A DNA stretch of 64,000 nt from Bacteroidales bacterium. Lineage in GTDB: Bacteria; Bacteroidota; Bacteroidia; Bacteroidales; VadinHA17. The stretch lies in NCBI GenBank assembly GCA_011620595.1, contig WOYX01000003.1, positions 1 to 64,000 on the forward strand, read 5' to 3'. The translations under genes were made by a program, and so were the position numbers. How positions within the stretch are numbered: the first letter of the stretch is position 1; every line of letters begins with the position of its first letter. The notes under the pieces are model-generated. The model worked only from the letters and a program-made list of their open reading frames with translations, did no database searches and was not told the DNA's origin. Below, piece after piece: positions 1 through 9,400 of this stretch.

Positions 1-10
1 CTACGCAATA

Positions 11-94
11 TTTGCGGTAAATATATAAATTATTCTCCGCAAAAACAAAATATTATCCGCATAATATGCGGCGAAAACTCTTATAATCTCCGCA
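11..94. repeat. Cluster of CCGCA/TGCGG inverted motifs
   Basis: An AT-rich stretch carries five copies of the same short word in both orientations: TTTGCGG at 11-17, CCGCAAA at 37-43, the near-perfect palindrome CCGCATA-A-TATGCGG at 57-71 and CCGCA at 90-94. It sits at the window edge beyond the 3' end of the membrane protein gene. It could be an operator array for a gene to the left of the window or the remains of a small element; the sequence does not decide. Confidence 0.45.
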
Positions 95-172
95 GGGAAT
101 CGTTTTATAGGCACCAAAAAGGTTCGCTTATTTCCTTATCCTTTGGCGGCTTTCAGGGACATTTGCAGATCG

Positions 173-1033
173 TCAGCTTCCGGGCAACTTAGTCTGATCT
201 TCCCGCGAAAGAGTAACATCAGACATGGCATCAAAACTCTTTCTCCTCTTCATGAAGTAGTAGAAGAGGTAAGGCACGTGCATCACAAAGTTTATAAGGC
301 CCCAGTAATAGACCGCCTTATCGCTGGCGAAGGCCGATGAATCCATGATGGGTGTAAAGATGTCATATGTGGCACGGATAAGGATATGCACTGCCAGGGT
401 GTAAGCCCGTGCCTGCACGTACAGCTCCGGGCGGCGCTTGATGAGCGGGTATATCTCGGCTGCCAGCAGGATACAAAGGGAGCTCGCGGCATAACCCGGG
501 TTCTCGGCATAGACAAAGGCGATATTCCATGTGGTGTAGAGGAAGTTCCACATCGGATCAGTATATGCCAGCATGTCAAATGGCTTCCCCTTCGAGAAGG
601 CCCAGCCGTCGCGCCTGCCTTTTGACTTGAACAGGGGGATGGTGACAATGAGGATTAAGCCTGAGATGCCGTTAAAGTAATTACCCAACGCAAGGTCTTT
701 AAGGGAAGCCTCCAGGATATTCAGTCCCAGCACCACATAAAGAGCCCACAGGACCCAGTTCTTCCGGAAGAATTCCCAGAACCGGGCCCGCACATCGGCA
801 TGGGCCAGTCGCCCTAATCCCAGAATCAATGCGGTAGGAATGAGAACTGAGAATGTCTTCACCCAGCGGAACCAGCCATCAAGCTGTTCAAACCATAATG
901 GGAAGGTGAAGAGAGCCAGGATCCAGAAAATGGCCGAAACCTTGTAGTACTTGCGCATCAGTTCTACCAGGATCAGCAGGATGCCTATGTATAAAGGCAT
1001 GGAGACGAGGTACTGCCAGAGCGGGATATTCAT
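173..1033 (-). CDS. Multi-pass membrane protein of unknown function
   Basis: A 286-residue protein dominated by hydrophobic segments; I count roughly seven to eight likely membrane helices, starting at about residues 5-27, 33-50, 93-112 and 118-137, with aromatic-rich later helices. There is no cleavable signal peptide; the first helix begins almost at the start Met. The C terminus (KRRKSFDAM onward) is polar and likely cytoplasmic. No catalytic motif or transporter signature is visible, and I do not recognise the family beyond its resemblance to uncharacterised DUF membrane proteins. It is read away from the pxpC remnant behind it, and no operon partner is visible. Function unknown. Confidence 0.75.
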   Translation of the reverse strand: MNIPLWQYLVSMPLYIGILLILVELMRKYYKVSAIFWILALFTFPLWFEQLDGWFRWVKTFSVLIPTALILGLGRLAHADVRARFWEFFRKNWVLWALYVVLGLNILEASLKDLALGNYFNGISGLILIVTIPLFKSKGRRDGWAFSKGKPFDMLAYTDPMWNFLYTTWNIAFVYAENPGYAASSLCILLAAEIYPLIKRRPELYVQARAYTLAVHILIRATYDIFTPIMDSSAFASDKAVYYWGLINFVMHVPYLFYYFMKRRKSFDAMSDVTLSREDQTKLPGS

Positions 1034-1104
1034 AACAAATAAGTTTACAGTAAAAATATGGTCATTTATTTGATAAGGAAACAGACTTTAGTCATGTTTT
1101 TATA

Positions 1105-1265
1105 TTTAAGTGATCCGGCTGCAAGACATGGTCAAGGGTTGTCTCCCGGAAACGGTTAGTATCGCCGGGGACCTGAACGATACCCACAGAAATACCTGCC
1201 GGGATGATGCCGGTCATATATTCCTTATTCTCTGACTATTCGCCTGGCAGATGATCAGCACTCGC
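1105..1265 (-). pseudogene. Decayed fragment of pxpC (5-oxoprolinase subunit C / KipA family)
   Basis: Read on the minus strand, the stretch just upstream of 1190 gives KEYMTGIIPAGISVGIVQVPGD, which matches KEDMTNIISAGISLGTVQVPGD of the intact pxpC at 21090-22065 in this same window. Further upstream GE-stop-SENKE aligns with GEPIKHKE, so there is an in-frame stop, and the match then breaks into another frame. Downstream, RFRETTLDH aligns with HFKETTMDM near the intact C terminus, so about 40 codons between are deleted. It is therefore a remnant with a stop, a probable frameshift and an internal deletion, not a functional gene. No pxpA or pxpB remains were seen beside it. Confidence 0.85.
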
Positions 1266-1293
1266 AGCCCATCGTGCCTCCGGCGTATGAATC

Positions 1294-2688
1294 CTAGTTA
1301 GCGACGTATTCTTCAATAAGTTTCACAATACTGTCAACAATCTCTACTTCAGCATGCCCGGGTTGAATCTTGTTACCTAATACCTGGAAAGTATTTTTTC
1401 TATACGATGCATCATCTACAATATACCCGCTGTTGGATCCTCCGTTTGTCAAGGTGACAAAAACAGTCTTTGACAGTGGTGATGCTGCCTTGATCTTTTG
1501 CGCAAAGACGTTGTAAATCTCTGCACTGATATTTGCCAGGGCTATATCACCTATCCCAAGAACACCTATCCCTACATTCACATCAGGCCCGTTTTCAAAA
1601 ACGCCGGGCTCTCCTTTGAATTCTCCTTCCTTATTCGTATTGACTCGACCCGGCATTGTGATAATTTTCCTGGCTCCGCTGATCTTTACATTGCCCTGGA
1701 AATCCCGGATACCGGACATCACCCGTATGGCTTCCTCCCCGAGTATCATGCCCAGGGCATCGATCCACCGGTTCAATACATCAACTGTTTCAGCTGAAGG
1801 CGGCCCGGGCTCTGTCATACCTTCCAGCGAGAGTCCCCTTCTCTGAGCTATCTGGTAATCACGCAGCGGTGACTCAATTATTTCCCTTGTCATCTCATAC
1901 CCGGTTATTTCGGTACTGGTCCTTGAAGCAATGACGTTTGTCCCGGGTCTTAACCAGAGAGGATTCTGATCTCCGGATGCTCCCTGGGTGAACATCATTA
2001 CCATCGCATCACCGAAGGACTGTTCAATATGACGGCAGGCGGCTCCAGGGAAGTCTGCAGACCGTATCCCGGTTACATAACCGTTGACGGGATGCATGGC
2101 ATAATTCATATAACCCGCAATAGGGTTTCCCTGCAGATCCGTGAACAGTAAAACGGCAACAGTCTTATCAGAAGGGCCTTCAGGATTGGCAGCCTGTGTC
2201 CATTTCCTGGTTTCTTTATCAATGGCATCCCTGTTCACATTCAGCCAGGCTTTACCTGCCCCATAGCCTGCAAGCGCCGGTTTCAATGCTGCCCTGGCCT
2301 TCCGTACTGCTTCCATTATTGCGTTCTCGTCAGAAGCAGAAAGACCTGCACTGTGCGAATGTGTCGAAGACAGCAGGATGTTCTCAACCGGGCAGTCCAG
2401 TTCCTTAGAAATTAATCCTGAAATTTTCCCATAATCCGACCTGATGTTCCCGTCAATTGAAACAAGTGCTGCACGGGTCGCGCCATTATCCAGCACAATG
2501 GCACGGACAAACAGATTCTCATGGGCATATTTCCCCGACGAAGGAACTATTGTTGCCTGTGCCAGGGCTGAAACGTCGACACGGGCAGCACCTACTTTTA
2601 AAGGTCCTTCCTGCGAAAACAGTGAAAAAGAACAGGTAAGCAGAATGAATAATAATCCATTCTTTAGCGTGATGGCAGAACTTTTCAT
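1294..2688 (-). CDS. Neutral/alkaline ceramidase-like secreted protein
   Basis: 464 residues with a Sec signal peptide (hydrophobic residues 11-25, cut near FSQ). The start KVGAARVDVSA and the motif STHSHSAG at 108-115 (His110, His112) plus MNYAMHPV around His199 are those of the neutral ceramidase N-terminal domain, which binds zinc and hydrolyses amide bonds. The protein is much shorter than true neutral ceramidases (usually over 600 residues) and lacks the C-terminal domain. Where those enzymes have the serine nucleophile before Pro, this protein reads GASGDQNP, so the serine is not in place. It may act on another substrate. It follows an esterase gene on the same strand at 40 bases and may be co-transcribed with it. 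Confidence 0.75.
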   Translation of the reverse strand: MKSSAITLKNGLLFILLTCSFSLFSQEGPLKVGAARVDVSALAQATIVPSSGKYAHENLFVRAIVLDNGATRAALVSIDGNIRSDYGKISGLISKELDCPVENILLSSTHSHSAGLSASDENAIMEAVRKARAALKPALAGYGAGKAWLNVNRDAIDKETRKWTQAANPEGPSDKTVAVLLFTDLQGNPIAGYMNYAMHPVNGYVTGIRSADFPGAACRHIEQSFGDAMVMMFTQGASGDQNPLWLRPGTNVIASRTSTEITGYEMTREIIESPLRDYQIAQRRGLSLEGMTEPGPPSAETVDVLNRWIDALGMILGEEAIRVMSGIRDFQGNVKISGARKIITMPGRVNTNKEGEFKGEPGVFENGPDVNVGIGVLGIGDIALANISAEIYNVFAQKIKAASPLSKTVFVTLTNGGSNSGYIVDDASYRKNTFQVLGNKIQPGHAEVEIVDSIVKLIEEYVAN

Positions 2689-2728
2689 GATACTTTCTTA
2701 ATTATACAAATAGGTAACAATTAACTCC

Positions 2729-4042
2729 TTATAAACCCTGTTTAAAAACCTTCTGAGCAAAGTCCTGCCAGGAGACACGCCAGTATGCCCATTCATGTCC
2801 GTAACCCGGCTCTTCAATATATTCAAACTCCACACCCTGTGCATTGAGCAAATCACGCAGGTCACGGTGAGCTGTTATCAATCCATCCTGGGCACCAACG
2901 CTTATATAGAGGAGTTTTATTCTGTCATTGGCTGCTTTTTCAATTTCAGGGAGAAGTTCCAGAAGCTTTTCTTTGTCAATGGTTTTGGAAACATCCGGAC
3001 CACGATACATCTCTGCATCGGCAGGGGTGTCAATTACTTCAGCCACGCCCGGGAAAAGTGGCAGTCCGCCTGCCAGGGAACCGATCCAGGCAAATTTATC
3101 GAGGTTGGTAAAACCTGCATAAAGAGACATCATCCCTCCACGTGAAAGTCCTGTTACAGAGCGATGCTCAGCGTCATTGATTGTACGATAAGTCGTTTCA
3201 ATATACGGGACAAGATCAGAGACAAGGGCTTTGGGAAAACTCAGATCATCGGGACGGCTTCCGGGAGGAGGGACGCAGGCTATATAATCGCGGCCTGCAA
3301 CCTGGTCGGAGTATATATTACTCATTACTACAATTGCCGGGACCGCTTTTCCTTTTGCAATAAGGTTATCCATAATCTCCGGTACACGCCCGAGATCAGT
3401 CCAGGCATCTTCATCGCCACCGCCTCCGTGCTGCAGATAGATGACCGGATATCGTGATTTACCGGTCTCATATCCCGGAGGAGTATAGATCGTTGTACGT
3501 TTCTGTATCCCCAGTGACGGATACGGAACATATACATGCGAGACAATTCCATGAGTCACATCGTGATACAGATAATTATCCGTCTTCTCGCCGGCGATGG
3601 GCAGTTCACTGCGGTATCTTACACCGTCGCGGGCAGATAACGGGTTATTCGGGTCAAGGACAAAAACGCCATCAACCTGAAATGCATAGTTGTACAATTC
3701 AGGTTCAAGCGGCCCAATCGTTACATTCCAGTTACCGTCGGGATTTTTTATCATTGGGACCTCCGGTCCTTCAGGCCATGCATCTGTGGTCCATCCTCCG
3801 GTTGTGTTAACAAGAACAACCGATTTTGCCTCAGGGGCACTGAGTCTGAAAGTAACAGAGAGGTCTTGATGTATTACAGGAAATTCAATCGGCTTGGTGC
3901 CCACACTTACTTTTGGGGTCTCCTGTCCGAAGAGATACTTACCGTCTCCGGACATATCGTTGCGTGGTGCTCTGCCGCATCCGAACGTGAGTGTTAAGAA
4001 GGCCCCGACAGTCAGTAATGTAATCCTATAGTTATTTTTCAT
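2729..4042 (-). CDS. Esterase lipoprotein with N-terminal beta-sandwich domain (feruloyl/enterochelin esterase-like)
   Basis: 437 residues. The N terminus has a lipobox ending at Cys22 (LTFGC), so it is probably an outer-membrane or periplasmic lipoprotein. Residues about 55-140 resemble the CBM48-like early-set domain that precedes many esterases of this family. The alpha/beta hydrolase domain follows, with nucleophile elbow GLSRGG (Ser300), probable acid Asp386 in GAQDG and His416 in GYGHEW. Such proteins hydrolyse acyl or feruloyl esters on carbohydrates or siderophores. It is the upstream gene of a probable pair with the ceramidase-like gene; the exact ester is not predictable. Confidence 0.85.
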   Translation of the reverse strand: MKNNYRITLLTVGAFLTLTFGCGRAPRNDMSGDGKYLFGQETPKVSVGTKPIEFPVIHQDLSVTFRLSAPEAKSVVLVNTTGGWTTDAWPEGPEVPMIKNPDGNWNVTIGPLEPELYNYAFQVDGVFVLDPNNPLSARDGVRYRSELPIAGEKTDNYLYHDVTHGIVSHVYVPYPSLGIQKRTTIYTPPGYETGKSRYPVIYLQHGGGGDEDAWTDLGRVPEIMDNLIAKGKAVPAIVVMSNIYSDQVAGRDYIACVPPPGSRPDDLSFPKALVSDLVPYIETTYRTINDAEHRSVTGLSRGGMMSLYAGFTNLDKFAWIGSLAGGLPLFPGVAEVIDTPADAEMYRGPDVSKTIDKEKLLELLPEIEKAANDRIKLLYISVGAQDGLITAHRDLRDLLNAQGVEFEYIEEPGYGHEWAYWRVSWQDFAQKVFKQGL

Positions 4043-4483
4043 TGATTATGGAATTGATATTTTATGCAATTCAAAACTTCATTCGTGCCTCGAAGACTTA
4101 CAGATAAATGACAACAAGAAGCAACTTTACAATAAAACACGAGACAGAATATTCTTGAAACATGCATCTTATTCTTATAGGGATACCGGTTGCAATGAAT
4201 CGGACTTTTCAGAAAGGAAAGGGCACCTGCTGATTTGCGCCTGACATTATTTGCCTTCCGTCGGAAGTTGTAAATGTATGTAAATATGTAAATTATGACT
4301 TCTTGCGATCCTATTGACAGTTACCCCCAGGTTTGGCATTCAAACTAATAAGTGTCATGGTTTCTCAATTTCCATTGTTGAATTTATTATCATTACAGAA
4401 AATATCGGACTTTTGCAAAGGGGGATAAATCAACATCAAAACTCTTAAGAGACTGGGAAGAAGTTTCATCTCAGAGAAATAAA
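4043..4483. other. Intergenic region between divergent esterase and sigma-factor genes
   Basis: 441 bases without a gene. It must hold the promoters of the esterase (minus) and the sigma factor (plus), but no convincing TTTG-N20-TAnnTTTG pair was found. A 13-base palindrome CTTCCG-T-CGGAAG lies at 4255-4267, followed by a short run of TAAATG/TAAATATG direct repeats at about 4271-4295. No coding remnant was recognised. Confidence 0.6.
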
Positions 4484-5086
4484 ATGGGGGCAGCTGATCA
4501 TAGTAAATCCCCGAAAAGAATAAAGCCGGGTGACCTGGATGAATTCCGCAATCTATACAGGGAATATTATTCTGCCCTATGTGTTTACGCAACTACTTTT
4601 ACCCGTGACAAACAGATAGCAGAAGAGGTGGTTCAGGATGTTTTTGTAAAAATCTGGGAGCTCGGAGACACCCTTTCCATCAATACTTCAATCAGATCAT
4701 ACCTTTACACCTCGGTAAAAAATGCTTCGCTCAATCATTTGAAACACCTGCAGGTTGTCAACAAATTCAATGAGTATTACTCCCAAAAGCTGCAGGACGC
4801 ACAGGACCTGTACTATTTGAGTCAGGAAACAGGCGACTCACTGATGATAGCCCGGGAACTTGAAGAGCAATTACTGGAAGAGATCGAGTTGTTACCCGAT
4901 CAATGCAAAAAAATCTTCAAGATGAGCCGGTTTGATAATTTGAAACATCAGGAAATAGCAGATAAACTGGGCGTTACAATCAATACTGTTCACAGGCAGA
5001 CATCGATAGCCCTGGAAAAACTGAAACGGATAATAATAAAATCACTGGTATTCCTGATACTCTCTCTTAAGTTCTTTATCGGCTGA
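4484..5086 (+). CDS. ECF RNA polymerase sigma factor
   Basis: 200 residues with the sigma-70 region 2 at about residues 18-90 (FRNLYREYYSALCVYA, then AEEVVQDVFVKIWE) and region 4 helix-turn-helix at about 135-185 (LPDQCKKIFKMSRF, then HQEIADKLGVTINTVHRQ). The layout is that of the Bacteroidota ECF sigma factors that partner a FecR anti-sigma factor and a SusC receptor. The C terminus ends in a short hydrophobic stretch, common in this group. The FecR gene follows after 76 bases and SusC/SusD after that, so it most likely drives this locus when the receptor senses its ligand. Confidence 0.95.
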   Translation: MGAADHSKSPKRIKPGDLDEFRNLYREYYSALCVYATTFTRDKQIAEEVVQDVFVKIWELGDTLSINTSIRSYLYTSVKNASLNHLKHLQVVNKFNEYYSQKLQDAQDLYYLSQETGDSLMIARELEEQLLEEIELLPDQCKKIFKMSRFDNLKHQEIADKLGVTINTVHRQTSIALEKLKRIIIKSLVFLILSLKFFIG

Positions 5087-5162
5087 ACTGCAGTTTTCAT
5101 TAAAAATATGGATTCCCTTTTATTGTTAATATGATTCTTGTTGTCATTAATATGTAGTTGAT

Positions 5163-6287
5163 ATGGAGAAGATGACTGAAATAATTGTGCGTGTGCTTAA
5201 TGGTGAGGCCTCGCTGTCTGATAAACAGACACTTATATCGTGGCTCAATGAAAGCCAGGATAATAAGGAGAATTTTAAGCAGCTGGAAACTGTATGGAAC
5301 GCCATCAGCCTGATTGACAGATCAAAGGCATTTGATCATGAAAAGGCCTTCCTGAAATTCCGCCAGGAGGTCGACTTAAAACTTAAAGCCTCCAGAAGGG
5401 CAAGAGTGGTCAGAATTACGGATAATATCATTCGCGTGGCAGCCGTCGCGATAATAATACTGGGAATCGGGTACCTGATATTATCCAGGTCCGGAGAACC
5501 TGTAACCCAGGCGATAGCTAAATGTGAAATAATTTCACCGAGAGGCTCCAAAACACAGGTTATTCTTCCGGATAACTCGGTTGTATGGCTTAACTCGGAA
5601 AGTAAGCTTGAATACAATAATGAATACGGCATAGAAGACCGGGAGGTCTTTCTGGAGGGAGAAGGCTACTTTGAAGTTAAAACCAATCAGGACCAGGTAT
5701 TTGTTGTCAATACATCCGGCCTGAGAATTAAAGCTCTCGGGACCACTTTCAATGTCAAATCATATCCTTCCGAGAATACGATTGAAACCACACTGATAGA
5801 GGGTAAGGTGGACCTTGAAAATATCACATCCGGTAAACCAACCACACTTGTTACACTTGAACCAAACCAGAAGGTTACTTATTATAAGGTGACTGAAAAG
5901 GCCGGCAAAGAGGAAAGAGTTACCGGGATTACCCGTGAGGATGCAACTCCTGCAAAAGCAAAGGATATAAATCCGCTACTCTCCAACGAGGAAGTGGACG
6001 TTTCGCTTGTTACCTCCTGGACCAATAATATGATCTTCTTTGACCATGAAACGTTTCAGGATCTGGCCGTAAGGCTTGAGAGACGTTTCGGAGTGAATAT
6101 CTATTTCCTTAACGAAGGGATAAAAAATCTTGAGTTCACCGGCAAATTCAGTGATATAATTATCGAACAGGTCCTGGCGGCACTCCAATTCGCCTCACCT
6201 TTTTACTATCAGCTCTACGATAAGGATATTTACATTTCAGAAAAACCTATTCTTAAAAAACCTTCCCCGGATACTATTTTAAAATGA
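5163..6287 (+). CDS. FecR-family anti-sigma factor
   Basis: 374 residues. An N-terminal cytoplasmic anti-sigma region (about 1-80) is followed by one membrane helix (about 90-108, RVAAVAIIILGIGYLIL), a periplasmic FecR domain (about 120-215, with PRGSKTQVILPDNSVVWLNS) and a C-terminal DUF4974-type domain (about 290-360) that usually contacts the signalling domain of the receptor. It lies between the sigma-factor gene and an STN-domain SusC, which completes a trans-envelope signalling set. The expected role is to hold the sigma factor inactive until the SusC STN domain signals ligand loading. Confidence 0.95.
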   Translation: MEKMTEIIVRVLNGEASLSDKQTLISWLNESQDNKENFKQLETVWNAISLIDRSKAFDHEKAFLKFRQEVDLKLKASRRARVVRITDNIIRVAAVAIIILGIGYLILSRSGEPVTQAIAKCEIISPRGSKTQVILPDNSVVWLNSESKLEYNNEYGIEDREVFLEGEGYFEVKTNQDQVFVVNTSGLRIKALGTTFNVKSYPSENTIETTLIEGKVDLENITSGKPTTLVTLEPNQKVTYYKVTEKAGKEERVTGITREDATPAKAKDINPLLSNEEVDVSLVTSWTNNMIFFDHETFQDLAVRLERRFGVNIYFLNEGIKNLEFTGKFSDIIIEQVLAALQFASPFYYQLYDKDIYISEKPILKKPSPDTILK

Positions 6288-6345
6288 CCCTATACTAACC
6301 TAAAAACCTCTAAGCCTATGGAAAACAAATCAATCTGAAAACGAA

Positions 6346-6385
6346 TCGGGAAATGCTGGAACATTTCCCGACCATTGTTTTTAAT
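6346..6385 (+). terminator. Hairpin with T-run between fecR and susC
   Basis: A perfect 10-bp stem (TCGGGAAATG at 6346-6355 with CATTTCCCGA at 6362-6371, 6-base loop) is followed by CCATTGTTTTTAA. It fits a rho-independent terminator or partial attenuator that would let the regulators and the structural genes be expressed at different levels. Confidence 0.6.
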
Positions 6386-6450
6386 CAAACCAGGGAGAGC
6401 ATTCTGCTAGTTGGACTCTCTGGATCATTTAACCAAAAACATACAAATTT

Positions 6451-9400
6451 ATGAAAAAAGCTCGATTTAGGAAAATTCTGCTAATCATGAAAATATCGAC
6501 CTTTTTATTGTTCTTCTGCCTGACTGCAATTTCAGCTGAATCGTTCTCACAGAACTTCTCCTTTGAGATCAGGGGCGAAACAATTAAGGACTTATTAGCA
6601 AAGATAGAAGGAACCAGCGACTATAAGTTCCTCTACAGATCGGACCTGACGGAGATTAATGATCCGGTTACGGTCAGCGTCAATGATGAAAACATCGAAA
6701 GCATTCTCACCAAGGTCTTTGCATCTTCCGGTGTGGTCTTTAAAATTTTTGATGACAACCTGGTTGTCATTTCAAAAGCGAATGAAATACAGCAGCAGAG
6801 TGTGACCGGGAGGGTGACAGATGCCAAGACCGGGGAACCTCTTCCGGCTGTTACAGTTACAATCAAGGGTACTACCACCGGAACTCTGACAGATGTTAAC
6901 GGCAGTTTTGTCCTTCCCAGACCCGAAAGAGGTGTGACTATTTCTTTTTCATTCATCGGTTATACATCCCGGGAGGTTGTCTACAATGATGAAAACACAA
7001 TTGAAATTGAACTCATTCAGGAGGATTTATCCCTCGATGAGGTAGTAGTGGTTGGCTACGGAACCAAAACAAAGAGCTCTGTAACCGGTGCTATTTCAAC
7101 AGTTGGAGAAAGGGAACTTGAGAATATCTCAGTTACCAATGTTGCAGGTGCTCTTCAGGGAAGGGTTTCAGGGGCATTTGTGACTACAGAGAGCGGTCAG
7201 CCGGGTGCCGGTTCAAATATCTATTTTCGGGGACCTATGTCAATCAGCGGAGGACGCCCTCTCTATGTTGTGGATGGTGTTCCGATAAGTGATCTCAGTT
7301 ATGATTTCAATATGGTTGATATTGAGTCTATCAGTGTTCTCAAGGACGCCTCTGCCGCCGCTATCTATGGTGCAACTGCCGCCGGAGGTGTTATCCTGGT
7401 AACCACAAAACGAGGTGCAAAACAGAAACCGACGGTAAGCTTTGACGGCAGCTACGGAGTCCGGAACGTAATTAAAGTTCCTACCCTCCTCCGGAGAGAT
7501 GATTACATCAGGGCCAAGGCACTCGCCGGATATGATGTTGTTGATCTGTTCGGACCCGAGAGCGGCTGGAGCAGCCTGCCCGATACGGACTGGTTTGACG
7601 AGTGGTATAACCCGGGTGCTGAGCAGAACTACAACCTGTCAATGTCAGGCGGAAGCGATGCTTCAACATATTACCTGTCAGGTAATTATAACAGCATTGA
7701 AGGAACACGCCTTAACAACTGGATCAATAGGCTTACATTACGCGTTAATTCTGATCACCAGATTACCAAGAAGTTAAAACTGTCTGAGAACATCTACTTC
7801 AAATACGGTAAAGAAGCTCCTCCGATTCCTCCGCACGAAGGATTTCAGACCTACAGGAGTATTCCGGTGATGAGCGTCTATGACCCAACCAATGAATCAG
7901 GAGGAGGCTGGGGGATGACTCCCAAAGGTTTCCAGGGACGTAACTATGTGGCTGAGGCCTCAACTCTTTACGCCAGGAACAATGACTATTCAATCAATAT
8001 GAGCGGAAGCCTCGATTACGAGATAATCAGCGATCTCCACCTGAAGGGACTCGTAGGAGCAATACTGAATGATAAAGATGCATATGCTTACCAGGAACCC
8101 TGGTTTGACGGTTCATGGTATGCACTGGAATCTTTCTCAAAGGCTAACGCCAAGCAGAAACAGTACATAGCCACCTTTACCCTGAATTATGACAAGACCT
8201 TCGGAGGCCATCAGATTTCAGGATTACTTGGATATGAAGCCAGAAGGGCTTATTCAAGCTATCTTGACTACGCCAACCAGGAATCATTTGTTGCCAGACC
8301 ACGGTCTTCTGCACTGGCTCTCGGTGTCGAAAGTCAGACCGGGTCATTCTGGGAAACGGATGTTCTCAATCGTATCCTTTCCCAATTTATGCGACTGGAA
8401 TACAGCTACCAGGATAAGTATCTCATCACTGCCAATGTACGCCGCGACGGTTACGGGTCAAAATTCGGCCCTGAGAATAAGTACGGCATATTCCCCGGGG
8501 TCTCTGTGGGATGGGTTTTGACAAAGGAGGAATTTATGAGCCAGTACTCTTTCATTAACCTCCTGAAACTGAGGGCAGGGTATGGCATCCTGGGGAACCC
8601 GGTTGGCCAGGACTTTGCCTACACAAGGTACTATACATTAGGCTATACATATGACTGGTCTGAAGACGCTTCCGCTCAGAGAGAAACCGGAATTGCAGTT
8701 GTCGATGCCCTGGCAAATGCAGAAATACAGTGGGAATCAGTGGCAACGACAAATATCGGACTTGATGCAAGTTTCTGGAAGGGCCGTCTTGCACTGAACC
8801 TTGATTTCTACTCAAGGCAGACAAAGAAGATGTTGTATAATGTTGGCATTCCTCCGTCAGCAGGCGTTGGCTCGAGCGTTCAGGCAAACATAGGTCAGAT
8901 GAACAACACCGGGCTTGAGGTACAGGTTGAACACCGTAATGACATTGGTGATTTCAACTACTTCGTTGCATTTACCGGTGGCTTTAACAAGAATAAGCTC
9001 ATATCCCTCAGTCCTGACCTGGAAAGGCTTTATATAAACTCAGGTAATATAGGGGCAGGTGAGTCAGGAGGTGGTTTCTATGGTGGTGCCACTATCTGCC
9101 GTTCAGAGCCTGGCCTGCCACTTGGGCAGTTTTATGGTTATGAAACTTCAGGAATTTATGCAACGGATGCCGAAGCCGGAACACGTCTCACATTCAGCGG
9201 GTACACTCCACAGGCTGGTGACCTTATCTATGTTGACCAGAATGATGATGGAACGATAAATGCCTCCGATCAGGTTTACATCGGTAACCCCTGGCCGAAG
9301 ATGACCTACGGCTTTAATCTCGGCGGTGGATGGAAGAGCATTGAAGTGAGGGCTCAGTTCAATGGTACAATAGGGAATGATATCTATAACGGTCACGATT

